NCBI GenBank assembly: GCA_009829735.1
Contig: CM020620.1
Span: forward strand, 1,863,447-1,927,446
Length of the DNA: 64,000 bases
Direction: 5' to 3'
From: Pyropia yezoensis
Lineage: Eukaryota; Rhodophyta; Bangiophyceae; Bangiales; Bangiaceae
Every line of letters starts with the position of its first letter. Within the stretch, counting starts at the first letter, position 1. Below are positions 30,359 to 40,919 of this stretch, one piece after another. The translations under genes and the position numbers were made by a program. A model generated the notes under the pieces. It worked only from the letters and a program-made list of their open reading frames with translations. It made no database searches and had not been told where the DNA came from.

Positions 30359-30843
30359 CACCCACGACGGCAAGATGCACCGCGGCAGGCGGGGGAAGGC
30401 ACCACAGGTGTGCGTCCCGGAGCTGCGGGGAGAGAGACGCCACGAGGACGCCTCCGGCTGGCCCTGCCCGCCCTGCTGACGGGCCGGTGTGGTACGACTG
30501 GAGATGAGACCAGATAGGACTTGGCCCGGTGTCCACGTGGCGTACTGTGCCGCATTACATGCCTACAGTACCGTGCCCATTGCAACGGCCCTCGACCCAG
30601 AAGAAGTAGTCGTCCCGTTTTGAGGATCGCCTCAAAATCGGAACGTCGCTTGAGACCAGCGCGCTATGCACCGCGAGCGAGGACAGCAAGCGGGGCGTGC
30701 CTGATGTCGACGTCCGTGCTTGCGACCCTGCTATAGATAGTGCTATCTTTTGTTCACGTGCGCTGCCAGACTCTACCCCGCACCGTGACGGCTGCCCTCG
30801 TTGTCATTTCCTCATCGGCCAAGCGTTCCCGGTGCTAGCGGTC
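30359..30843. promoter_or_regulatory. Divergent intergenic region, TTD14-like / SGTA
   Basis: A 485-bp gap that probably contains both promoters. It is less GC-rich from 30,520 to 30,780 and includes CTACAGTACCG at 30,567-30,577 and a palindromic-looking ctatagatagtgctatc at about 30,730. No gene seen. Confidence 0.4.
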
Positions 30844-32388
30844 ATGGCTAGCTTCCAGGAGCGCCGCGCCATGGCCGCCGTCGTTGCCCACCTGACGGCC
30901 GCTGCCGCGGCGGGCGGCCCGCCGGCCGCGGCCGACCTTGGATCCGCCGCCGACGCGCTGTCTCGCGCCTATGACCTCGGCGCCGAGCCACCCGCCGCGG
31001 CGGACGCGCCCTCCTTCCTGACTGTCTGGGAGGCTGGCACGACGGCATTGGGGGTGGCCCCGGCGGCCGCCACCTCTGCTGGTGGCTCCACCCGATCGGT
31101 CGGCGGAGCGGCGGCGGCGGCGCCGGTGACTTCTGCCCCCACGTTTGAAAAGTTTCTCCGCACGCTGAAGAAGACCAAGTTTTTTGAGGGCGTCGCGGAG
31201 GGCTCTCCTGAGTATGACGCGCGGGTGGCCACCGCGCGGGCCAAGTTTGACTCCAAGTACGGGGCGGGGGCGTCAGCGGGGGTGGCAGCGGGGGTGGTAG
31301 CGGGGGCGGCGGCGGGGGTGGCGGCCGGGGCGGCGGCGGGGGTGGCGGCAGGGGTGGCGACGGCGGCGCCAACCACCGACGCACTGGACGAGGCGTCCGC
31401 AGTGGGGGACGCGAATGGCGGCGCCGCACCTACCGATGCGGATATCGCGGCGGCAGAGGAGCTCAAGGCCCAAGGCAATGACGCGCTGTTGCGCAAGGAC
31501 TACCCCGAGGCGGAGCGCCTCTACACGGCCGCCCTCGCCCGCCGCCCCGGCACGGCTGTGTACCTGTCCAACCGGGCGGCGGCCAAGATTTACCAAGCCT
31601 CCTTCGTGGACGCTCTGGACGATTGCAAGGCTGCCATTGAGGCGGAGCCGGGCTTTGTGCGCGCCCACGAGCGGCTGGCGTCGGCGTACCGGCATCTGGG
31701 GATGGTTGATGAGGAGGTAGCGGCGCTGCAGGATGCGGCGGCGCTGGACCCCGCCAGCACGAAAATTGCCTCGGCGCTCGCATCGGCCGTGGCGCGCTCG
31801 ACAGGGGAGGGGCCTGCTGGTAACTCGTCTGTGGGCTCCCGCGGTGCCTCCTCGCCATCGGCAGGCGGCGGCGGCGGCGGCGCGGGTGGCGTTGGTGGCG
31901 GGCTTCCGCCGGGCATGCCCCCTGGCCTCGAGGGCCTCCTCAACAACCCCGCCGTGCGGTCCATGGCGGAGAACTTTGCGAGCAGCGGCGGCCTCCAGTC
32001 CATGATGAACAACCCGGCTGCCATGGCCAATATGATGGGCGCCCTTGGGGGTATGGGTGGCGCGGGGGGTGCTGGGGGGGGCGGTGGTGCCCCGCGGGGT
32101 GGGGCTCCGCGTGGCCCGGGCGCTAGGGGTGGTGATGCTGGCGGCGGCATGCCCGACCTCAGTGCCCTTCTCTCCAACCCCGCTCTGGCTAGTATGATGG
32201 GCAACCTTGGGGGGGCTGGGGGGGCACCGGGGGGAGGCGGCGCCGGCGGGGGGGCGCCGCCCAACCCGATGGCGGCCATCCAGCAGGCGATGTCGGACCC
32301 AGAGCAAATGGCGCAGCTGATGAACATGGCGCAGGGATTTTTGGGCGGCGGCCGCGGTGGCGGCGCCGGCGGTGCGCCGCCCCAGTAG
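30844..32388 (+). CDS. SGTA: Small glutamine-rich TPR co-chaperone (SGTA/Sgt2)
   Basis: A 514-residue protein from ATG 30844. Domains in order: an SGTA-type N-terminal dimerisation helix pair (~5-45, with ERRAMAAVVAHL and AADALSRAYDL); a linker with an Ala/Gly/Val repeat of VAAG-type units (~140-170); three TPR units (~202-305: A-E-E-L-K-A-Q-G-N-D-A-L-L-R-K-D-Y, then Y-L-S-N-R-A-A-A-K-I-Y, then A-H-E-R-L-A-S-A-Y-R-H-L-G); and a C-terminal Met/Gly/Asn/Pro-rich region with two STI1-like NNPA/SNPA helices and a terminal MAQLMNMAQGF. The basic and Asn residues of the Hsp90/Hsp70 EEVD clamp (K-x-x-G-N and N-R-A) are present. SGTA captures tail-anchored membrane proteins from the ribosome for the GET pathway. 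The C-terminus is Gly- rather than Gln-rich. Stops only 149 bp from the convergent UROS gene. Confidence 0.92.
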   Translation: MASFQERRAMAAVVAHLTAAAAAGGPPAAADLGSAADALSRAYDLGAEPPAAADAPSFLTVWEAGTTALGVAPAAATSAGGSTRSVGGAAAAAPVTSAPTFEKFLRTLKKTKFFEGVAEGSPEYDARVATARAKFDSKYGAGASAGVAAGVVAGAAAGVAAGAAAGVAAGVATAAPTTDALDEASAVGDANGGAAPTDADIAAAEELKAQGNDALLRKDYPEAERLYTAALARRPGTAVYLSNRAAAKIYQASFVDALDDCKAAIEAEPGFVRAHERLASAYRHLGMVDEEVAALQDAAALDPASTKIASALASAVARSTGEGPAGNSSVGSRGASSPSAGGGGGGAGGVGGGLPPGMPPGLEGLLNNPAVRSMAENFASSGGLQSMMNNPAAMANMMGALGGMGGAGGAGGGGGAPRGGAPRGPGARGGDAGGGMPDLSALLSNPALASMMGNLGGAGGAPGGGGAGGGAPPNPMAAIQQAMSDPEQMAQLMNMAQGFLGGGRGGGAGGAPPQ

Positions 32389-32537
32389 GGCTCTTGGTGT
32401 GCGAGAAATGGGGGGGCGATTGCGCATGAATAAGCGGGGCCGAGGGCTGGGTGGATGGATAGTGAGGGGTGGGGGGATGGATAACGATTGTGCCGAATGT
32501 GCGGCCGAACTCTCAGCGTGCTTCCCGTGCCTGTGCG

Positions 32538-33485
32538 TTAGTGCCCCCCCCTCCCTCCGCGTGCCGCCGCCACCTCCTCACGCACGACATCAACTGCTTC
32601 CTCGACAACATCTGCCCACGCGTCGAGACCCGGCTCTGCGGCGGCCATGACGCGGCCAAAGCCCGCGGCGCGCGCCGCCTTGGCAGAGGTCTCCCCAATG
32701 CACGCTGCAATGACGGCGACGTCGGCGGGCATCCCCTCTCCGCCCCCAACCCCCCCTCCCCCGTTGGATACCCATGCCTTGACCGCCGATGGGCTTGCAA
32801 ACGACACCACCCCCACCTGTGCCGCGGCAGCCATCGCGTCGGGTCCCCACACTGCGGGTGCGGTCGTGTAGGCGTCGAGGCGGGTGACTGCGTAGCCGCG
32901 GGCGGTGAGGCCGTCGGCCACCCCAGAGCCAGCGCGCATGGACGCGGGATACAGCACAGACGCCGCCGCTGCCGCCGGCGTGTCACACAATGCAGGGGGC
33001 GGTGGCGATGGCAGCTCCGCGACCAGCACCGCCCCCGTCGCAACCGACGGGACAAATGAGACGGGAAGACCCGCTGCGGTGAGCACCCGGCTCGTCGCGT
33101 CGCCGACAGCGGCCAAGCGCGGGGGCGGCGACGGCCGCCCCGCTGCGGCGTAAGCTTCAACGACAATGGATGCTGCCTCAGGGGAGGTGACCACCACCCA
33201 CGCCCACGGCTGTGGGGGGGAGGCCAGGGCGGCGGGCAGGGCCGGCAAGTCGGGGCCGTCGAGGCGCGCCACACACGGCAAGTGAACAGTGGGGATGGAG
33301 CGGGCCGTGAGGAGGGCATCGAGGGGCTCGTTCTTGGGCGGCTCCCGCGTGAGGGCCACCAGCGCACGGGGGGACGGGACCACCATGTCTAGAAGGAAGG
33401 TCCGTGGCCGTGCGGACACCCGCCTGGAGCGCACGTGCGACAGGCGGGCGGCGGGACGAGGGCAAAAGGGCGCAAGAAACGCCAT
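32538..33485 (-). CDS. UROS: Uroporphyrinogen-III synthase
   Basis: A 315-residue protein from ATG 33485 (MAFLAPFCPR). A short Arg/Ser-rich leader (~1-45) could be a plastid transit peptide. The enzyme starts V-A-L-T-R-E (typical 'vLvTR') and shows L-P-C-V-A-R-L, W-V-V-V-T-S-P-E-A-A (the 'ivfTSxna' motif), L-A-A-V-G-D-A-T-S-R-V-L, the second-domain ILYPxS equivalent V-L-Y-P-A-S-M-R-A-G, the linker strand Y-A-V-T-R-L-D-A-Y-T-T, G-V-V-S-F-A-S-P-S-A-V-K-A-W, and V-I-A-A-C-I-G-E-T-S-A-K-A-A-R. The length matches plant and algal HemD. It closes hydroxymethylbilane to uroporphyrinogen III, the branch point for haem, chlorophyll and phycobilins, in the plastid. Active-site residues in this family are poorly conserved, so identity rests on the overall pattern. 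Confidence 0.88.
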   Translation of the reverse strand: MAFLAPFCPRPAARLSHVRSRRVSARPRTFLLDMVVPSPRALVALTREPPKNEPLDALLTARSIPTVHLPCVARLDGPDLPALPAALASPPQPWAWVVVTSPEAASIVVEAYAAAGRPSPPPRLAAVGDATSRVLTAAGLPVSFVPSVATGAVLVAELPSPPPPALCDTPAAAAASVLYPASMRAGSGVADGLTARGYAVTRLDAYTTAPAVWGPDAMAAAAQVGVVSFASPSAVKAWVSNGGGGVGGGEGMPADVAVIAACIGETSAKAARAAGFGRVMAAAEPGLDAWADVVEEAVDVVREEVAAARGGRGGH

Positions 33486-36202
33486 GTCAGCGGGGACGGA
33501 GACGACTGGAATCCTTGAAGACGTGCCAGAAGAAGAAAGAAAAGCAGTACCTTGGGTGGTAAGGCAGCACATCAGACGTCGCAGCCTCGAAGAAGACAAG
33601 GACGACGTCCCATGGGCCCAGGAGGTGACACCGACGTGCTCTCGCGGGAGCCTGGTGACCTGGACGCTTGATCCGGGTCGAGATGTTCTCGGATTTGTAA
33701 GCTACGCTGCAGCCAATAGCGGGATTCTTCAGAGCAAACAGTGTAATAGTAACGATTGGAGTTACAGTCAGCTGCCCCAATACGCCTCTCCATTCCATCG
33801 AGTCTTGAAAGCCCACTGAAATTTCTTTGATCTCTTTGCTCGGTCATGGATTAAGTCGTCCAGTACGGACGGCTAACGTGGCTGCGGAAGACGAGCAACC
33901 AGCCCACCTGCTGCCAGCCCCTCTCCGTCCCTCCCACCCACCCCGGTCCCTTCCCCTCCTCTTGCCCGCCCGTCCCCGGACCCACTCACCCCCACCACGA
34001 CTCAACGATGACTGCCTCGTCGGCCACTGGCTTGGCCGTGGCGGCGGGGTGTGGCGCCCATGGCCGTCTGATGGCGCCCCTCTCCCCCTGAGACCCTGTC
34101 GTGGTGTGCGCGCCGCGCGCTCGTTGCGGCAGGCGCCTCGCGTTCCCGCCTCCACGCCTTGTGCGCGGCCGCGCAGTTTTCCGCTCGGCAGCGTGGTGGC
34201 GGCATACCCTCGCGGGGAGTGGCGCCGCGACGGAGTGCGTCGGCCGTGCGTGCATGGGCTGGCCGCTGACGTGGCGGCCATCGCCGCCGTGCCTGCACGG
34301 GCCGGCCTTGTGGGTGTCGTGATAGGCCCCATGGGCTGTGAGCGGAACGATACGATGCTACTCGCTGCCGGGAGCGGGTGGGGGGCTGGGGTGAGGGGGC
34401 GTGGGGTGTGTGGTAGGAGGGTGGGCGGGGGGGGGAGGTGAGCACCAGTGCGTGCCCGTATGCATTGCACGCGCGTGGGGTCCGCCCCCTGCCCCCGCTA
34501 CTCTGACCCGCCGCGCTCGCAGCAGGCCGCCCCCCACTGTTCCCCGTCCCCGCCCAGCCCTATCATTCCCCTGGACGCCTGCCCGTGTGCCCCCCCCTTT
34601 CCCCCCCCCCATGCGCATCTTCTTTCCGTGGACGCGCCGCCATGGCGGTGTGGCACCGCCGCGGTGCCGCCGTGGCCGTACCGTGCATGGCGAGTTGAAA
34701 GGGGGGGGGGGGGGGTGCCCACGGACACACACTCGGCCCCCTCCCCCACATGCACCGGGGTAGGTCGGTGATGACCCGCCCCGCCCGCGGCGGGGGTGGC
34801 GGCGTTGTTTCCGTTCTGCTCCGACCCTCCCTTCCTCCCCCCTTCCCGGCCCTTCTCCTCCGTGGCGGCTGCTATCGAAGGGAGGATGTTTTGCTCGACT
34901 GTCCCTCACGACGCGCCGCTGGGTGGCGCGGGTGGGGGGGTGAGGGGGTGGGGGGGTGGGGGGGGTGTCGTGCTGTGGGAGAGGCCATGCCCCGCTCGCA
35001 CGTGCCAGCTGTTGAGGGGGGGGGGGGTGAGAGGGACAGGGCAAGGTGGGAGGAGGAGAGGGCAGGGGGAAGGTGGTGGCAGGTAGCGTGGGAGCGGTAG
35101 GCAGGGGTGTGGAAGGAGGAGTGGATGGGTAGGGCGGCAAAAGAGGCGTCGGTGGGACAGAGAGGGAGAAGGGCGAAGGGAGGGAGGAGGGTGTTCGCCC
35201 CCCCGTGTCTCCGCACAGTCGCGGACCACGAAGCCGGGATGGGGTCATGGAATAGCCGGGGGCGGGGGGGGTAGAGGGGACGGCGGGCAGTGTGGATGGC
35301 GGCCGTCACGTCAGCGGCAACGCCTCCCCCCCGCGTGCGGCTGCCACCTCCGCGGCGGTGGGGGTGCTCATCCGGTGGCGCGCACGGCGCCGCCGCGGCG
35401 TGCGGCGGGAGCAGCACCTGCCGCAGCCGCAGCTGCTGTAGCAGTGGCGGCCGCCGCCACGGCCGCAAGCGGGTGACGGCACCGGCAGCGGCGGCGCGGA
35501 GGGGGGATCCCGGTGCTCCCATTGCGACCGCACGGCGGTGACGTGACCGGGCACCAGAGCGGTCCTGCGCGCTGGCGCACCCCCCCCCCCCCCCCCCCCC
35601 CCCCCCGTCCCCCATCCTCCCCCCTCCCCCCTCCTCCCCCTCTTACCACGCCCCTCCGTGTGTCCGCCGGGGCGCCCGAGTGGCTGCCTGCTGCCGCCGG
35701 GCGCCCGGCAGGGCCATGTGGACGCCTCAACGTTTTATGTTTTGTGCCGCCGTGCCCAGACGCGTGGCCCTACCATGGGGGGGCTGTGAGCCGGGGGGGG
35801 GTACGCCGCTGCGGTGGGTTCTCTGCCACCGCTGCCGACGACGTCGCCAGGCTGTGGGGCGGGCGCCCAGCGGGAGCGCCCTCCGGTACCTCCTTTTCTT
35901 CGCCGCCGCCGCGAACGGGGCGGGAGTGGTGGCCTAGGAAGCACGTTGCCCGGTGCGGCGTGGTCGAGCCCGGTTATCGGGGCGAGACAGCCAGCTGTGT
36001 GGCCGTCGGGCGTTTAGTGAGCGCTGCTCCCCCACCGTGTTCCGTTCATCCGCGCAGCAGGCGCGGCGTCGTTGCCGCTGGCACTCCCTTTCCTTCCCCC
36101 CCCCCTTCCGCCCCCTCCCCTTCCGGCTCTTCTGAGTGGCTGGTAGGTGGGTGCGACCGCCCCCAGCTGCCGGCGTTTGCCTTCCTCCCCTGTCGCCGCA
36201 TC
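33486..36202. promoter_or_regulatory. Divergent intergenic region, UROS / tyrosinase
   Basis: About 2.7 kb. 33,490-33,870 is AT-richer and probably the UROS promoter. 34,400-35,640 contains poly-G/poly-C tracts (about 34,698-34,714 and 35,581-35,606) and purine-rich DNA. The tyrosinase frame is open from ~35,513 but has no ATG before 36,203. No supported gene. Confidence 0.45.
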
Positions 36203-39200
36203 ATGGGCGGCGCCCGCCCACCCCGCCGTCGCGGCGTCGTGCCGGTTGTGACTTCACGGCGCCAGCGGCTTGCAGCTGCTGCTGCTACCGCGGCGACCGC
36301 CACCATCGCCACCGCGGCGGTGCTCCTCGGGGGCGTCCCCGCCGCCGCCGCCCCGGCCCCGTCGGCTGCAGTGACCCTGTCGGCTCCGCTGGCAGTGCGG
36401 CAGCAGCAGGCACGGCAGGGGACGTCGTGGTCCTTCACCCCTGACGGCCGACGCACGTTTCGTATCCGCGGCGTGTGTGCGGAGACGGGGCTGTGCAAGG
36501 CAGAGTATCGCTACCCGTGTTTGTCAGACCCAAGCGGGACCTGCACGCGCACCGTGTCCACCCGCTGTGTGTGGCGGTGCGTGGGAAACAGCCCGAGTGG
36601 GGGTGGCGAGGTTAGCGATGTCACCGTGCCCGATGTGACGGCCGGCAGCGATAGTGATGTTGTGTTGCCCACCGATGCTGTCGATGGTGATGAGCTTGAT
36701 GTGGACGGCGACGACGTAAGTGCGCCTGTGCTGTCGACGTTGCAGGTTGACGGAGGCAGCGACGAGGCTGATAGTGGGGCATCCGCCCCTGTCACCTCCG
36801 CGGTGAGCCCCGTGGCAGGTGAGCCGACCGTGGTGCAACCCGAGGTGCCGGTAAGCGATGTGCCCAGCGATGTCACCGTGCCTGGTGTCACTGTCGGCAA
36901 CGACGAGGATGCCCTGGTGCCCACCGATGCTGCCGTTGAGGATGCGTTTGAGCCGGAGGCTGGCGATGATGGCGCGGCTGTGCTGCCTACGCAGACGCTG
37001 CCGACTGGCGGAAATGGCAACGGGAGTGACGACGGCGGGGCGCCTACCGTGAGCAATGTGTCCAGCGGTGTCAGCGTGCCTGGTGTGACGGACGGCAACG
37101 ACTTGGATGCCCTGGTGCCCACCGATGCTGCCGTTGAGGATGCGCTTGAGGCGGAGGCTGACGACGTGGGCGCGACTGTGTTGCCGACGGGTGGGGACGG
37201 TAACGTGGGTGACGATGGCGGGGCTTCCACCGTAGGCAGCGTGCCAAGCGATGTCACCGCACCCGAGGTGACGGCTGACAGCATCGAGGATGCCGTGTTG
37301 CCTTCGGATGCTGCCGTTGAAGATGTGCTGGAAGTGGAAGGTGGCGGCGAGAGCGTGCTGCCGACCGCCAACGTGGACGAGGCCGAGCTGACGACAGATC
37401 CCGTGGTTGACGAGCCTGAGCTGACGGCGGATCCCGCCGTGGAAGCTGCGGACCCGACTGAGGTTCCCGAAGCGGCCGAGGACGAAGCGGCACCGTCCGA
37501 TTTCCCGTCGTCGCTGCCGTACACGTTTGGTGACGGCATTCGTACATGCACACTCGATACGGTGCGGACGCGCCGGGACATCCGCACGTATTCGTCCGAC
37601 GAGCTATCTGCTCTCACAAGTGCGTGGGCTGCCCTGTATGCGTCTTCGACGCTTACCGACTTCACCGCCATCCACGTGGCCGCCCACCATGTGGCGCATG
37701 GGGGTGCCGCTTTCCTCCCCTGGCACACGCTCTTTCTTCTGGAGCTTGAGGCAGCCCTGCGGTCCATCTCTCCTGGCCTGGCGCTCCCATACTGGCCGTG
37801 GGCGGCTGATGCGGAGGACCTGGCCGCCGCCCCTGTCTGGTCGGCGTCGGCGTTTGGCAGGGCCAACTCGGGCAACTGCATTGTGGACGGCAACTTTTTT
37901 GGGGTGACCGGCTCGCGTGGCCGTTGCGTGCTTCGCGGCTTCACGTCAATTTCTGGCGGCATTCCACCTGTGGCGGTCGTTCAGCAGGGTACGATTGATG
38001 AGGCGGTGATGGCCGCGGGCGGTGGCTACGCTGCCTTTGCCGCCGCTGCCGAGTCTTTCCACAACGAGCTCCACGTCAGCCTCAGCGGTGACATGGCGGT
38101 TGGGTACTCCCCCGACGACCCCACATTCTGGGCGCACCACGCGTATGTGGATTCGTGGTGGGCGGCTCGGCGTGAGTGGTCGCCCAATGAGTTCGGGGGC
38201 ACGCACCGCGGGGTTCCGGTGTCAACTACAAACACGCTGTGGCCGTACAACGTGACCATCGCCGACGCCATGGCCCTCCCCTGTGTGAGGTACGCGCCTC
38301 TGTTGGACGCCTCAACGGTGTCCCGCCAGGCGGAGACTGAGACGACGCCCGATGTGGACCGCGCCGAGGTAGAGGCGCTGGTGGCCCGTCGCGAGGCGAT
38401 TGTCGGCCCGCCCTCCATTGAGTTTGCAGTGCGGATGGGCGACGACCGGGAGACAGCGGTAGCGGGCCGTACGGTGGCGGTGGCCGTGCAGGTCGAGGCC
38501 GCGGTGTCCGGTACGATTGACGTGTCCGCTTATGAACGAGTGGAAGAGCCACCTGTGGTGGGGCGGTTCAATGGCAGCGAGGATGTGGCACGGGGGCCTG
38601 ACGGCGTGCCAGTCGAGCCCGTGCCGGTCCTATATGCTGGCAGCGGTGGGGATTACACGCCGCGTCCGACGAAAGAGGTGGTTGGGCAGCCTGCGTATCC
38701 GCCGGCTTCGTCGCCTGCCTACCCCCCGACTGTAGCGCCTGCCTACGCCTCTGGTCCGGCGCCTACCTATCCTCCCGTAGCGGTGCCTACCTATCCTCCG
38801 GTAGCGGTGCCTACCTATCCTCCGGTAGCGGCGCCTGCCTACCCTCCGGTGGCGGAGCCTACCTACGCTTCCCAGGAGGTACCTGTGTACGCTCCGGTGG
38901 CGGTGCCGACCTACTCGTCGCAGGAGGCATCTGCGTACTCCACTCAGCAGGTACCCGCTTATCCTGTGGTGGGTGGGGTTGCTTCTGACGTGGATGCCGT
39001 GCCTACCTATGCTCAGGGGGAGGTCCCCACGGACAACTACTCATACCCAGGCTCGGCACCCGACCACACTGCTTGTGTCGATGACATTGACGGTGGCGAA
39101 GCGGATCTTGAGTCGTCGGATGAGCCCACAGAGTCTCCCACGGACGAAGTTGAGGGGGATGAGACGGCGGCTCCGGCAGATTACGAGGTCACCTGGACTG

Positions 39201-40045
39201 GCGGCGACCCGTACGGGACGGACACCACCGCCGAGCCCACCGATCCGGCTGACGGCGGCAGCGGTGCGGCGGCGACGCCCGCGCCGTACCCGACGCCTGT
39301 CTACCGCAATGGTGACGCGACACCCACGCCGTTCAATGGCCCGGACAGCGAAGTCGAAGATGAGCCGGCCTCGACGGCATCGCCATCCGGCGTTGACAGT
39401 GCCGCAACACCCGAACCGTACAGTGGCCCGTACGACGGGGTCGAAGATGAGGCGGCCGCGACGGCGTCGCCATATGGTGTTGACAGTGACGCAACGCCCG
39501 CACCGTACAGTGGCCCGTACGACGGGGTCGAAGATGAGTCGGCCGCAACGCCGTCGCCATCTTTCAGCCCGTATGGGTCTGCGGACGAGCCTGCGTCTGC
39601 GACCCCTGCCACCCTTTACGAGTACAGGGTAGGGGGGACGGCACCCGCCACCACTGCAGTGCCGTACGCGGCTGTCGCGTCAGCGACGCCAGCTCTCTAT
39701 GGGGGGCGTTCTGACGGCGGGTCACCCACGCCGACTCGCGAGCCGTATGGCGACGATGATGGGAATGCCCCGGCCGTGACCACTGGCGCTGCCGCCTATG
39801 ACGACAACGAGATTGATGTTGGGACGGCCGCGACGCCCTCACCCTCTGCAGGCTCGTATAGGCCGGCAGCCGAGGCGGCGCTGGCGGCGCCAGCCGCCCC
39901 TTACGAGTATGGGACAGAGGGGCCAACGGCAACCGCCATTGCGAGTCCATATGCGCCCGTCGCGTCGGTGGCGCCCGTGCCCTACGGTGACGCCGTTGGC
40001 GGCGGGCTCCCGGTGGGGACTACCTATGTGTCGGTCCATGAGTGA
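36203..40045 (+). CDS. Secreted tyrosinase with acidic repeats and Tyr/Pro-rich C-terminal repeats
   Basis: A 1280-residue single-exon protein from the first in-frame ATG. A signal sequence with a basic start and Ala-rich core (~20-55) precedes a short Cys-rich region (RGVCAETGLCKAEYRYPC, then six-Cys total to ~128). Residues ~133-426 are acidic Asp/Val/Thr repeats with a ~61-66-residue period. The tyrosinase domain spans ~430-680 with all six type-3 copper His: A-I-H, V-A-H-G-G and F-L-P-W-H for CuA, F-H-N-E-L-H and D-P-T-F-W-A-H-H-A-Y-V-D for CuB. The usual Arg after PWH is Thr. The C-terminal ~450 residues are Tyr/Pro-rich: many P-x-Y-P-P-V-A units (~830-930), then P-Y-S-G-P-Y-D-G-V-E-D-E units (~1071-1120), then degenerate ATPSP/Y repeats. 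No membrane anchor is seen. Tyrosinases oxidise tyrosine residues to DOPA and quinone; a copper enzyme fused to its own Tyr-rich tail suggests self-cross-linking in the wall or adhesive matrix (inference). Confidence 0.88.
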   Translation: MGGARPPRRRGVVPVVTSRRQRLAAAAATAATATIATAAVLLGGVPAAAAPAPSAAVTLSAPLAVRQQQARQGTSWSFTPDGRRTFRIRGVCAETGLCKAEYRYPCLSDPSGTCTRTVSTRCVWRCVGNSPSGGGEVSDVTVPDVTAGSDSDVVLPTDAVDGDELDVDGDDVSAPVLSTLQVDGGSDEADSGASAPVTSAVSPVAGEPTVVQPEVPVSDVPSDVTVPGVTVGNDEDALVPTDAAVEDAFEPEAGDDGAAVLPTQTLPTGGNGNGSDDGGAPTVSNVSSGVSVPGVTDGNDLDALVPTDAAVEDALEAEADDVGATVLPTGGDGNVGDDGGASTVGSVPSDVTAPEVTADSIEDAVLPSDAAVEDVLEVEGGGESVLPTANVDEAELTTDPVVDEPELTADPAVEAADPTEVPEAAEDEAAPSDFPSSLPYTFGDGIRTCTLDTVRTRRDIRTYSSDELSALTSAWAALYASSTLTDFTAIHVAAHHVAHGGAAFLPWHTLFLLELEAALRSISPGLALPYWPWAADAEDLAAAPVWSASAFGRANSGNCIVDGNFFGVTGSRGRCVLRGFTSISGGIPPVAVVQQGTIDEAVMAAGGGYAAFAAAAESFHNELHVSLSGDMAVGYSPDDPTFWAHHAYVDSWWAARREWSPNEFGGTHRGVPVSTTNTLWPYNVTIADAMALPCVRYAPLLDASTVSRQAETETTPDVDRAEVEALVARREAIVGPPSIEFAVRMGDDRETAVAGRTVAVAVQVEAAVSGTIDVSAYERVEEPPVVGRFNGSEDVARGPDGVPVEPVPVLYAGSGGDYTPRPTKEVVGQPAYPPASSPAYPPTVAPAYASGPAPTYPPVAVPTYPPVAVPTYPPVAAPAYPPVAEPTYASQEVPVYAPVAVPTYSSQEASAYSTQQVPAYPVVGGVASDVDAVPTYAQGEVPTDNYSYPGSAPDHTACVDDIDGGEADLESSDEPTESPTDEVEGDETAAPADYEVTWTGGDPYGTDTTAEPTDPADGGSGAAATPAPYPTPVYRNGDATPTPFNGPDSEVEDEPASTASPSGVDSAATPEPYSGPYDGVEDEAAATASPYGVDSDATPAPYSGPYDGVEDESAATPSPSFSPYGSADEPASATPATLYEYRVGGTAPATTAVPYAAVASATPALYGGRSDGGSPTPTREPYGDDDGNAPAVTTGAAAYDDNEIDVGTAATPSPSAGSYRPAAEAALAAPAAPYEYGTEGPTATAIASPYAPVASVAPVPYGDAVGGGLPVGTTYVSVHE
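36908..37340 (+). repeat. Acidic ~198-bp repeats in the tyrosinase gene
   Basis: Units with the core A-L-V-P-T-D-A-A-V-E-D-A start at 36,908 and 37,106 (198-bp period) with a diverged third at about 37,289. They encode Asp/Glu/Val/Thr-rich stretches before the enzyme domain. Confidence 0.8.
38685..38990 (+). repeat. Tyr/Pro repeat array in the tyrosinase gene
   Basis: Tandem 24- to 30-bp units coding for variants of P-x-Y-P-P-V-A. Three neighbouring units (38,758-38,845) are nearly identical at nucleotide level. Confidence 0.85.
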
Positions 40046-40919
40046 GGGACACTGGCGTGAGGCGGCGGGGAGTGGGGGATTGGGTGGGAGGTGGCGGCCG
40101 TGCGGTGGGATTGGGATGGGGGGGTGGGGGTTGTACATAGGGCGGGGGGAATAACAGTCATAGGAGGGGGCGGGGTGCGCCGGTGGCAGGCGCGCCGACC
40201 TTCAGTGCTTGGCGCTGGAGGGGGAGGGAGGCACCCATGGGCGTTGAGTAGTGTCTTTGCTTGGCACGTTGCATGAGGAGAGATCCTTGTGGACTCGTGC
40301 TGCGGGTGGTGTCGCCGCGACATTCCCCTCTGCGCGGCAGCTCCACCCCCACCCGACCCCCAGGCCGTTCTGGTGGGCGGGGGGCCGTCTGTGGGCGCCA
40401 CGCCCCCTACCGAACACCCGCCGCCAGTCTCCGTCGGCAAAACCCGCAGGCGTACGCTGTACTGCCCTTCCCCGAGCTGCTCTGTCATCCACCCCCCGTC
40501 TGCATCCGCCGCCACCGTTCTCCGACCCCGCAGGTGCCCTCTCCGGGGCCTTGCCGGCCTCGCCGTGGCCTTGCCGAGGCCTCGGCGGTGCCACCCATGC
40601 CTCGAGGCGGACGCAGGGACCAGCTGTCCTACACTCTTTGAATAGCCCGTTAGCCCTATTGGCATTTTCGTCTCATGGCGAGAACCTCACAGCGAAGAGC
40701 ATGAGCCCAGCGTTTAAAAATCGTGCCAAATGCTTACCAATATCAGTTTCCAGAATCTATTTACAATACCTAGTCCGCGATTTTGCCGACTCTCTTCCTC
40801 CTCTCCTTCGTTACGCCGCTGTCCACTGGCAAGCAGACATATCTCTGGCAGTCCAGTCCTGGCTCCCCTCACGCACCACTCGTATTCCGTCCACCCCTCC
40901 CCCCTCTCTTGTTGGCCCC
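40046..40919. promoter_or_regulatory. Gap between tyrosinase and Vms1-like gene
   Basis: About 870 bp holding the tyrosinase 3' UTR and Vms1-like promoter. The downstream frame is open through most of it; ATG 40701 is in frame with the next gene and would add 73 residues without any recognisable feature. Confidence 0.4.

Noticed and set aside
30844..33485. Functional cluster linking SGTA and UROS
   Set aside because: They are convergent with a 149-bp gap but work in unrelated pathways; proximity looks like general gene density.
36511..37962. Long minus-strand open frame (483 codons) opposite the tyrosinase
   Set aside because: Ser/Thr/Ala low complexity that mirrors the acidic repeats and copper domain of the real gene; no ATG context or domain.
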